Shown here: positions 10,868-18,076 of the stretch, in pieces
Numbering within the stretch: the first letter of the stretch is position 1
How the letters are laid out: every line of letters begins with the position of its first letter
Program-made: the position numbers and the translations under genes
Source: Desulfobulbus sp.
GTDB taxonomy: Bacteria > Desulfobacterota > Desulfobulbia > Desulfobulbales > Desulfobulbaceae
Direction of reading: 5' to 3'
NCBI RefSeq assembly: GCF_030824455.1
Contig: NZ_JAVBXR010000016.1
Coordinates: 1 to 37,478 of the forward strand
DNA: 37,478 nucleotides
The notes under the pieces: generated by a model
Database searches by the model: none
The model's input: only the letters and a program-made list of their open reading frames with translations
Told to the model about the DNA's origin: nothing

Positions 10868-11119
10868 ATGAAAAAAGTCCACATTCCAACCAGTGAACCG
10901 GCCGGGCGCATTGTCTGTCAACAGTGCGGCAATAATAAAAATTTTGTTGAAATTGCCGAGAACGTTCTGGTAACGACCCATTATCTGCAAAACGGCGACG
11001 GATCTTTTACGCCTGAAGAGAATACAACCGAAATATTTGGCGAAGTGAAATTTATCTGCGGCAAATGCGGCGAGGACATGACCCGTTTCCACGCCCATTT
11101 TTTGGAGATGTCGTTCTGA
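10868..11119 (+). CDS. Small zinc-ribbon protein
   Basis: An 83-residue protein with two CxxC pairs, IVCQQCGNN near residues 17-20 and FICGKCGED near residues 64-67. Together they form a classic zinc-ribbon or rubredoxin-like knuckle pair with an aromatic, acidic middle. I recognise no named family and assign no function. The N-terminus is hydrophilic, so it is cytoplasmic. The ribosome site upstream of ATG 10868 is poor. It lies about 80 bases after acyP and ends at a strong bidirectional terminator shared with dsrC, so it is the last gene of its transcript. It could act as a small regulatory or RNA-binding ribbon, but that is speculation. Confidence 0.75.
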   Translation: MKKVHIPTSEPAGRIVCQQCGNNKNFVEIAENVLVTTHYLQNGDGSFTPEENTTEIFGEVKFICGKCGEDMTRFHAHFLEMSF

Positions 11120-11170
11120 TCAGAGGCTCGGGAGCGCCGACGTCTTTGCCGGTGGTTGGCGAGGGGAAAT

Positions 11171-11202
11171 AAAAAAGGCCGCCCAAATGGGCGGCCTTTT
11201 TT
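11171..11202. terminator. Bidirectional intrinsic terminator
   Basis: A perfect inverted repeat: AAAAAAGGCCGCCC (11171-11184), loop AAAT, and GGGCGGCCTTTTTT (11189-11202). The T-run follows the stem on the plus strand and the A-run becomes a U-run on the minus strand. It therefore ends both the zinc-ribbon gene (+) and dsrC (-). Confidence 0.93.
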
Positions 11203-11226
11203 ATAGCGCAAATTCGAAGGTCTGAA

Positions 11227-11547
11227 TCAGACGCAACCGGTCGGTTTCGGCAGGCCGGCCATTTTACAGGCACCCTTGCCAGGTCCGGACGGGAACAGCT
11301 CGTAGATGCGTTTCAGCGGGAACCCGGTGGTCTTGGAAAGAATACGAACCATAGGGGCGATACCGTTCTTCTTGTAGTATTCCTGCAAAGCGTCGATGAC
11401 TTTCTGGTGCTCATCGGTGATGTCGACGATGCCTTCAACGGACTTTACATAATCAACCCAATTTTCGTCCCACTCCTCGGCTCCTTTTAACAGGAAACCG
11501 TCTTCGTCCACCTCGTAGCTTTTGCCCTTGTGCTCAATACTTGCCAT
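11227..11547 (-). CDS. dsrC: Dissimilatory sulfite reductase-associated sulfur carrier DsrC
   Basis: DsrC is the sulfur-carrying partner of dissimilatory sulfite reductase DsrAB. It takes up sulfur as a trisulfide bridging its two C-terminal cysteines, which is then reduced at the DsrMKJOP complex. The 106-residue protein has the DsrC body (EDGFLLKGAEEWDENW) and ends FPSGPGKGACKMAGLPKPTGCV in sequence, with Cys94 and the penultimate Cys105 separated by ten residues. This is the pattern of functional DsrC rather than TusE alone, although TusE is the same fold. ATG 11547 has an excellent AAGGAGG site. It stands alone, unlinked to dsrAB here, as is common in sulfate reducers. Confidence 0.95.
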   Translation of the reverse strand: MASIEHKGKSYEVDEDGFLLKGAEEWDENWVDYVKSVEGIVDITDEHQKVIDALQEYYKKNGIAPMVRILSKTTGFPLKRIYELFPSGPGKGACKMAGLPKPTGCV

Positions 11548-11621
11548 GTGTTCCTCCTTGGCCAAAGTGTTTATTATGGATGAGTAATGAAATCCTATTC
11601 TAAAAAATCACCAGTTAATTA

Positions 11622-11647
11622 CTATAGGGGGGGGGCTTTGTCAAGCA
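11622..11647 (-). promoter_or_regulatory. dsrC promoter with nine-C spacer tract
   Basis: On the minus strand a perfect -35 TTGACA (plus 11637-11642 region) is followed by AAG, nine consecutive C (plus-strand G at 11627-11635) and TATAGT (5 of 6 matches to the -10 consensus, plus 11621-11626). The spacing is only 12 bases, below the usual 16-18. The start codon of dsrC lies 74 bases further. A homopolymer inside the spacer could change length by slippage. The hexamer match is seen; promoter activity is inferred. Confidence 0.5.
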
Positions 11648-11795
11648 AACACCCTGTTTTTTTTGAATGAGGCGTCAGGCATTTTTTGCAAAGCGTCCGA
11701 TGCATTTTTCTCTGGTATCTTGCTGAGAAATTGAACATAATGCCCCTTCCGAAAATGCGGGGATACCTATAAGCTTCCTGGGGGTTGCGTTTAAC

Positions 11796-13685
11796 ATGCT
11801 GAATATTATCAGAAAAAATGCGCAGTCGATTGTCGTTCAAGCAATTGTTGTGATCATTGCCATCGTTTTTATCTTCTGGGGCGTGGGCTCCAACATGAAA
11901 GACAACCCCAACGCCCTGGCCGTCGTCAACGGCAAGGAGATTTCCTATCGCGACTTTCAACAAAATTACGAGCGGGCCATTGAAGGCTATAAACAGCAGT
12001 TTGGCGGCCAGATGCCGGAGAAATTCCTGGAGAGCATTGGGCTGAAGGAGCAGGTGCTCAATCAGCTGATCCAGTCGGAGCTGCTTCGTCAGGGCGCTGA
12101 GAAGATGGGCGTGTCGATCAGCAAAGAGGCGACCCAGCGCAAGATCCGGGAAATGGAGGTGTTCAACCAGGGAGGGCGGTTCGATCTTGCCCACTACAAG
12201 GCGGTGCTTGAACAGAACCGTTTGTCCACCACCACCTTTGAAACCGGCATCCGCAATGATTTGCTCATGAACCGCGCCGTTGAAGCCCTCGGCGCTTTTG
12301 CCGCTGTTTCCGACGAGGAGATCAACAACTGGCTTGAGTATATTGATCAGGAAATCAACATCGCCTATGCGGCAATCAAAAGCGAGACCTACGAATCCCA
12401 GGTCAAAGTGGCGGAAGGGGATCTGCAGGCTTGGTTTGACGCCGCCAAGCAGAACTATAAAACCCCGCCGCAGAGCAAACTGCGCTATCTGGTTTTCCCC
12501 TTTGCCGACGACTTGAAACAGGTTGTGGTGAACGAGGATGCGGTGCAGAGCTATTACCAAGAGCACGCCGACGCCTATGTCTCCCCCGAGCAGCGCCGCG
12601 CCCGGCATATCTTGTTCAAGGTTGCGGAGGACGAAGCTGCGGAGAGCCGGGCGGCTAAAAAAGCGGCGGCGGAAAAAGTCTTGGCGCAGGTTAAAGCCGG
12701 TGGTGATTTCGCTGCGCTGGCCAGGCAGTTCTCGGAGGACGCTTCAAAGGACAAAGGCGGCGACCTTGGTTTTTTTGGACGGGGACAGATGGTCGCTTCC
12801 TTTGAGAACAGTGTGTTTGCCCTGAAGGCAGGAGAGGTCAGCGGGGTGATTGAAACACCTTTTGGCTATCATATTGTCAAGCTCGAAGAGATCCGGCCGG
12901 CTGCCACCCGATCCTTTGCCGAGGCCAGCGCCTCCATCCGCAAAGAGCTTGAGGAGCAAGGCGTCAAGGCGATCACCTTCAAAAAGGCCTCTACCGCCTA
13001 CGAGGATATTATCCGGGCCGGCAGCTTGGCGAAATTCAGTGAAAAAAGCCCGATTCCGGTTGGCCAGACCGATTTTTTTGCGCAGAACAACCCGCCCGCC
13101 CAGCTGCCGAAAGGCTCCATGGTCAGCGATCCGGCATTCTTGCAGGCCGCCTTTGGCTTGCGCAAGGGCGAGTTGAGCTCTCTGGTCGAGACGGCAACCG
13201 GCTATGCCATCATTTTTGTTGACGACGCCAAAGAGTCTGTTGCGCCGGAACTTGCCGCCGTGCGCCAGCGGGCTGAGGCGGATTTTAAAAAGGAGAAGAG
13301 CGTGGAGCTGGCCCGCGCCGCCGCCGAAAGCATGTTGCAACAGGCCAAGGAGGCGCAACGCTTGCCGTCCGCATTGGAACCCAAGGAGTCGGGCTATCTG
13401 AAGCGGAGCGGGCCTGCCAACGGGATTCCGGAAGAGATGCGCCGTGAAGCGTTTGCACTTGCCGGGCAAGGGGCGTTCCCTGGGAAACCGTTCACCGTGG
13501 GCAAGGTGTTTTACCTCTACCAGATCATTGACTCCCGTCGCGGCGCGACTGAAATGGATGCAAACAAGCGGCGCAACCTGGAACAACAGTTGCTGGCGGT
13601 CCGCAAGAACAGCTTGATGGCCGAATGGGTCGGGCAAATGAGAAAGGAGGCCAGCATTTGGACGAACGCCAAAATGTTACAGTAG
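11796..13685 (+). CDS. ppiD: Peptidylprolyl isomerase PpiD
   Basis: PpiD is an inner-membrane anchored periplasmic chaperone with a parvulin domain, acting at the exit of the Sec translocon on nascent outer-membrane and periplasmic proteins. The 629-residue protein begins MLNIIRKNAQS, then one membrane helix (about residues 12-32, ending WGVGS), a SurA-like N-terminal chaperone region (ALAVVNGKEISYRDFQQNYER), and a single parvulin domain (about 268-370; ARHILFKVAED, DLGFFGRGQM, TPFGYHIVKLEE). A second, degenerate parvulin-like region and a long tail follow. Length matches E. coli PpiD (about 620). A GGGGG stretch precedes ATG 11796. Single gene; 190 bases separate it from the SNF2 gene. Confidence 0.93.
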   Translation: MLNIIRKNAQSIVVQAIVVIIAIVFIFWGVGSNMKDNPNALAVVNGKEISYRDFQQNYERAIEGYKQQFGGQMPEKFLESIGLKEQVLNQLIQSELLRQGAEKMGVSISKEATQRKIREMEVFNQGGRFDLAHYKAVLEQNRLSTTTFETGIRNDLLMNRAVEALGAFAAVSDEEINNWLEYIDQEINIAYAAIKSETYESQVKVAEGDLQAWFDAAKQNYKTPPQSKLRYLVFPFADDLKQVVVNEDAVQSYYQEHADAYVSPEQRRARHILFKVAEDEAAESRAAKKAAAEKVLAQVKAGGDFAALARQFSEDASKDKGGDLGFFGRGQMVASFENSVFALKAGEVSGVIETPFGYHIVKLEEIRPAATRSFAEASASIRKELEEQGVKAITFKKASTAYEDIIRAGSLAKFSEKSPIPVGQTDFFAQNNPPAQLPKGSMVSDPAFLQAAFGLRKGELSSLVETATGYAIIFVDDAKESVAPELAAVRQRAEADFKKEKSVELARAAAESMLQQAKEAQRLPSALEPKESGYLKRSGPANGIPEEMRREAFALAGQGAFPGKPFTVGKVFYLYQIIDSRRGATEMDANKRRNLEQQLLAVRKNSLMAEWVGQMRKEASIWTNAKMLQ

Positions 13686-13875
13686 TCGCTGTGGAATAAT
13701 CTGCATCACCCCGGCTCCTGAGTCGCCTCGCAAGAGGAGACGCCCTGTTGTTCCCGCTTGCTCTGTCGGCGGAACGGAGACAGGGAAGGAGACCGATCGA
13801 TCCGTCGCTCCATAGTCCGCCCCCGGAATTTCCCGAGGGCCATCAAGGTAACTTTAGGCGTCTCATATAATTATT
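13686..13875. other. Intergenic region between ppiD and SNF2 gene
   Basis: It contains several imperfect inverted pairs, such as CCCTGT/ACAGGG flanking a GTTCCCGC/GCGGAAC pair around 13743-13790, and a GC-rich imperfect hairpin near 13819-13841. None has a following T-run, so no terminator is called. A TATAAT occurs at 13866-13871, immediately before the TTG start, with no recognisable -35 at 17 bases. Confidence 0.35.
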
Positions 13876-16800
13876 TTGAAAAAAGAATCCGATCTTCAGT
13901 CCCCGCCGCCGTCTGCTCCCGCATCCCTCGCCGCCGTTGATCTTCAAGCCCTTGCCGCCCTTTCCGCCACCGAGCAATTGTTGCTGCAATTGGCGTCCGT
14001 AGTGTACGAGCCGGTTGCCGCCGGTTTTCTCACCCGTTGCGTGGGCACGCTGGCCCCGCACTTTTTAGGGGATCAGCGTCCTACGGGCGATGAAATCAGT
14101 GAAACCTTGGCCCGGCTACGGCGCAAAGGTTTTGTGAACGGCAAAAATCAATGCCCGCCGGTGCTGGCGGAGGTGTTGACCCGTCAGGCCGTGGCCCTCA
14201 ATCGTTTTTCCCAGCTGGCCGCCCTGGTTGAGCGAGCCGCCCCGGTTGACTACATGCACGGCAAATGGCCGACCCGGTGCTGGCGCGCCCTTCGACAATT
14301 TCGCATCGGCCTGTACAGCCAGGATTTCGACAAACTGGACGAGTCGTTGATCTTCCTTGAAGGCGAAGGCAAGAAATACCTGGAAACCGAGCCTCCTGCC
14401 GTTCTCGTGGCGGCCCGCGCCTTTGACCCCCAGTGGTTCAGCGCTCTGCCGGGTTCGTTTCAGTTCTTTCTCCTGGATCAGGTGGTGCGTTATTCTTTGG
14501 AGCGACTGCATCACTTTCCTGCCGTCCTTGCCTTCATGCAAGACGAACAGGCGCAATCCGTGCCCCCGGACGAACGCGTGCCCTTTCGTCGGTTGCTTGC
14601 CAGTTGTTATCTGCTGCAGGGGCGGTTTGACGAGTTGCAGCAATTGCTGACGCAACACGGCGATTCATTTCTGGGTTCTGGGTTCGCCGGCTCTGTGGCC
14701 TTTCTCCGCGGCGAAACAGATGCGGCCCTCACGCTGTTTGCCGAGGATTTGCGTCACATGCAGCAATACGCGGGCGACGGACCCTGCTTTTTTTTCGGGA
14801 TCACCGGCCTGTTTTGCGTTTTTGCCCTACTGGCCCGAGACGGCGACGGAGATCGCGATCGGGTGCGCGAGGCGGTCGACACGGTGCTGAAACGCTGCAA
14901 CGGTTGCCCGGAGGAAATCCCCTTTCGCTTCATTGCCGCAGTCCTGTGCGCGCCCGACGACGTCCTGCCGGACATGCTGGCCTTGACCGAGGGGCTGGTG
15001 GCCGACAAACGGAGCCTGACCTCGCTTGTCGCCCTGCTGTCGCTCCATTGGATGGGAGTGGAAATTCCTCCTGATTTTCAAGGGATTCTGCACACGCTCT
15101 ATGAACAGGCGCGCGAAAGCGGATTCCTTTGGGTCGCCATGGAGGCCGCCGAACTCCTCGCCACCCTGGACAACGAGCAACGGACGATGCAGGAGGCGGC
15201 AACCGAACTGGCGACGGCCTTGCAATGCCGCTATCTGACCCACATCATAGCCCCCCATGCCACCTGGAAGCACAGTCTGCAGGAATTGATCGAGGTGACG
15301 AGCAAAATCAGGGAGCCGGAACGGCTGACCCGGTTGTGCTGGCTGATCGATTATGTCGACGGCGTCATGGAACTCCTGCCCAAGGAGCAGAAGAAAGCGG
15401 CAGGCGGCAGTTGGACCAAGGGGCGCACCATTGCCTTTCAGCGTCTGTTGCGGGACGCCGACCTTGAGTATCTCACCGACCAGGACCGGTTGATTGCCGA
15501 GGCGCTTTATCAGAGCGGCGAGACCGGCGGCAAACACGGCGGGTATGTGTTTGATCAGGAAAAGGCGCTGCCGGCGCTGATCGGCCATCCCTACGTTTTC
15601 CTCAGACGGTCGCCCCAGACGCCGGTGGAAATCGTCGCCGGCGAACCGGAACTGGTGGTCGAGCGTAAGGGTGATTCGCTCTTTATTCATTTCTTCCAGG
15701 ATATTGGCGAGGGCGCCGTGGCGGTCTGGCGGGAAACGCCGACCCGTTTCCGCATCATCCGCATCAGTGCAGAGCATCGCAAGGTCGCTGAAATAACCGG
15801 GCGCGACGGTTTGCTGGTGCCGCTCGCCGCCAGCCGGCAGGTGCTGGACGCCATTGGCAACATCGCCTCCTTCATGACCGTGCATTCGGCAATCGAGGTG
15901 CCCGGCGACGGGACGCCGGCCGAACAGGTGGAGAGCGATCCCACCATTCACATTCATATCATTCCCTACGGCAGCGGCTTCCGCATCGAATTTTTTGTTC
16001 GTCCTTTTACCCAAGGCGGGCCCTATTTGAAGCCCGGCGTCGGGGTGGCCAACCTCATGGCCGAGATCGACGGCAAGCGGCTGCGAACCAAGCGCAACCT
16101 GCGGCTGGAAGAGGAAAAGGCGCGCGAGATCGAGGAGAGCTGCCCCATGCTCGATTTGGCCATTGACTTTGAGCAGGAGAACAAACGGGAATGGCATCTG
16201 CTTGATCCGGAAGAGTGTCTGCAGGTGCTGCTGGAAATCGAAGAAATTAAGGAGCGGGTGGTACTAGAATGGCCGGAGGGCGAGAAACTGGCGGTGCGCC
16301 GGCAGGCGGGCGTTAACCAGTTGAACCTCAACATCCGCACCAGTCAGCAGGATTGGTTTACCCTGTCCGGCCAGTTGGAGATCGACCAGGACGAAGTAAT
16401 GGAGCTCAAGACCTTGCTGGACAAGGTCCGGGAGACCCGAAGCCGTTTCATTCCCATGGGCGAAGGACAGTTTCTGGCCCTGACCCAGGAGTTCCGCAAC
16501 CGGCTGGAAGAATTGATCCTGTACGGCAACAGTCAGCCGGGCAACGAGACCGAGGTCAAAATTCATCCCCTGGCCGCCATCGCCCTGGAGGAGTTGACCC
16601 ATCAGGCGCAAACCAAGGCGGATCAGGGCTGGCGGCAGCGGTTGCTGTCCATTGCCGAGGCCCAGGAACTGACGCCCAAGGTGCCCTCAACGCTTAAAGC
16701 CGAATTGCGCGACTATCAACGCGAGGGGTTTGTGTGGATGAGCCGTTTGGCGCATCTGGGGGTTGGCGCTTGTCTGGCCGACGACATGGGGCTGGGCAAG

Positions 16801-18072
16801 ACCTTGCAATCAATCACCATGATCCTGAGCAAGGCCCATGAAGGACCTTCGCTGGTGGTTGCGCCGACCTCGGTGTGCATGAACTGGGAGACCGAGGTGC
16901 AACGGTTTGCGCCGACGCTCAATTTTCTCATGTTTTCCGAGGCCAACCGCGATGAGATCATCTCCTCGTTGGGAAAATTTGATTTGCTGGTCACCAGCTT
17001 CACCCTGCTGCAGCAGGAAATTGAATTGTTGGCCCAGGTCAAGTGGCAGACGATCGTTCTGGACGAGGCCCAGGCCATCAAGAACGCCGCCACCAAGCGA
17101 TCCAAGGCCGCCATGCGCCTGGACGGGCGGTTTCGGCTGATCACCACCGGCACCCCGATTGAAAATCATCTGGGGGAACTGTGGAATCTCTTTGCCTTCA
17201 TCAACCCCGGTTTGCTGGGTACCTACAAGCAATTCAACCGTCGGTTCGGCATCCCGATTGAAAAGTACCACGACCGGGAGGCCAGAAGGACGCTGAAAAA
17301 ATTGATTCGGCCTTTTATGCTTCGGCGGATCAAGTCGCAGGTGTTGGAAGAATTGCCGCCGCGCACGGAAATAACCCTGCGGGTGGAGATGCAGCCGGAA
17401 GAGCTGCAATTTTATGAGGCCCTTCGGCAACAGGCCATCGAGAACATCGAAGGCAGCAGTGAAAAGACCGGCCGGCATCTGCGCATTCTGGCCGAAATCA
17501 TGCGCCTGCGGCGGGCCTGCTGCAACCCGCGCTTGATTGACGATCAGGTAACGATTCCGTCAACCAAGTTGCAAGTGTTTGCCGAAACGGTGGAGGAGTT
17601 GCTGGGCGGGGGGCATAAGGCCCTGGTCTTTAGCCAGTTCACCGGGCATCTCGCCCTGATTCGGGCCTTTCTGGATGAGCGGGGCATTGATTACAAATAC
17701 CTGGACGGCGCCACGCCGGCCAAGGAGCGGCAAAACCAGGTGGAGAAATTCCAGGCCGGGGAAGGGGAGCTGTTCCTGATCAGCCTCAAGGCTGGCGGGC
17801 TCGGGTTGAACTTGACCGCCGCGGACTATGTCATCCACATGGATCCCTGGTGGAATCCGGCGGTTGAGGATCAGGCTGCTGATCGGGCGCATCGTATTGG
17901 CCAGAAGCGACCGGTCACGGTTTATCGTCTGGTAACCGCCAACACCATTGAGGAAAAAATTGTGCGCCTCCATCAGGAAAAGCGCGACTTGGCCAATTCC
18001 CTACTCGAAGGCGCCGACGTCAGCACCCGGATCAGCGCCGAGGAGTTGCTCGAGCTGATCCGGTCCACTTGA
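13876..18072 (+). CDS. SNF2-family DEAD/DEAH helicase (Swi2/Snf2, large)
   Basis: A 1398-residue protein of the SNF2 ATPase family, which translocates along duplex DNA and remodels or strips bound proteins. The ATPase lies in the last third: Walker A in LADDMGLGKTLQ (about residue 967), motif Ia-like VAPTSVCMNWETE, motif II DEAQAIKN (about 1062), TGTPIENHLGELWNLFAFI, LVFSQFTGHL, and the C-terminal lobe WWNPAVEDQAADRAHRIGQ. The first roughly 900 residues are a family-specific N-terminal region; the domain just before the ATPase resembles the SNF2-associated domain. The start TTG 13876 is uncertain: stops occur just upstream and no good ribosome site is visible. Stand-alone gene, tail-to-tail with the glucan synthase gene (4 bases apart). 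No restriction or defence partner is adjacent. Confidence 0.92.
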   Translation: MKKESDLQSPPPSAPASLAAVDLQALAALSATEQLLLQLASVVYEPVAAGFLTRCVGTLAPHFLGDQRPTGDEISETLARLRRKGFVNGKNQCPPVLAEVLTRQAVALNRFSQLAALVERAAPVDYMHGKWPTRCWRALRQFRIGLYSQDFDKLDESLIFLEGEGKKYLETEPPAVLVAARAFDPQWFSALPGSFQFFLLDQVVRYSLERLHHFPAVLAFMQDEQAQSVPPDERVPFRRLLASCYLLQGRFDELQQLLTQHGDSFLGSGFAGSVAFLRGETDAALTLFAEDLRHMQQYAGDGPCFFFGITGLFCVFALLARDGDGDRDRVREAVDTVLKRCNGCPEEIPFRFIAAVLCAPDDVLPDMLALTEGLVADKRSLTSLVALLSLHWMGVEIPPDFQGILHTLYEQARESGFLWVAMEAAELLATLDNEQRTMQEAATELATALQCRYLTHIIAPHATWKHSLQELIEVTSKIREPERLTRLCWLIDYVDGVMELLPKEQKKAAGGSWTKGRTIAFQRLLRDADLEYLTDQDRLIAEALYQSGETGGKHGGYVFDQEKALPALIGHPYVFLRRSPQTPVEIVAGEPELVVERKGDSLFIHFFQDIGEGAVAVWRETPTRFRIIRISAEHRKVAEITGRDGLLVPLAASRQVLDAIGNIASFMTVHSAIEVPGDGTPAEQVESDPTIHIHIIPYGSGFRIEFFVRPFTQGGPYLKPGVGVANLMAEIDGKRLRTKRNLRLEEEKAREIEESCPMLDLAIDFEQENKREWHLLDPEECLQVLLEIEEIKERVVLEWPEGEKLAVRRQAGVNQLNLNIRTSQQDWFTLSGQLEIDQDEVMELKTLLDKVRETRSRFIPMGEGQFLALTQEFRNRLEELILYGNSQPGNETEVKIHPLAAIALEELTHQAQTKADQGWRQRLLSIAEAQELTPKVPSTLKAELRDYQREGFVWMSRLAHLGVGACLADDMGLGKTLQSITMILSKAHEGPSLVVAPTSVCMNWETEVQRFAPTLNFLMFSEANRDEIISSLGKFDLLVTSFTLLQQEIELLAQVKWQTIVLDEAQAIKNAATKRSKAAMRLDGRFRLITTGTPIENHLGELWNLFAFINPGLLGTYKQFNRRFGIPIEKYHDREARRTLKKLIRPFMLRRIKSQVLEELPPRTEITLRVEMQPEELQFYEALRQQAIENIEGSSEKTGRHLRILAEIMRLRRACCNPRLIDDQVTIPSTKLQVFAETVEELLGGGHKALVFSQFTGHLALIRAFLDERGIDYKYLDGATPAKERQNQVEKFQAGEGELFLISLKAGGLGLNLTAADYVIHMDPWWNPAVEDQAADRAHRIGQKRPVTVYRLVTANTIEEKIVRLHQEKRDLANSLLEGADVSTRISAEELLELIRST

Positions 18073-18076
18073 GCGA

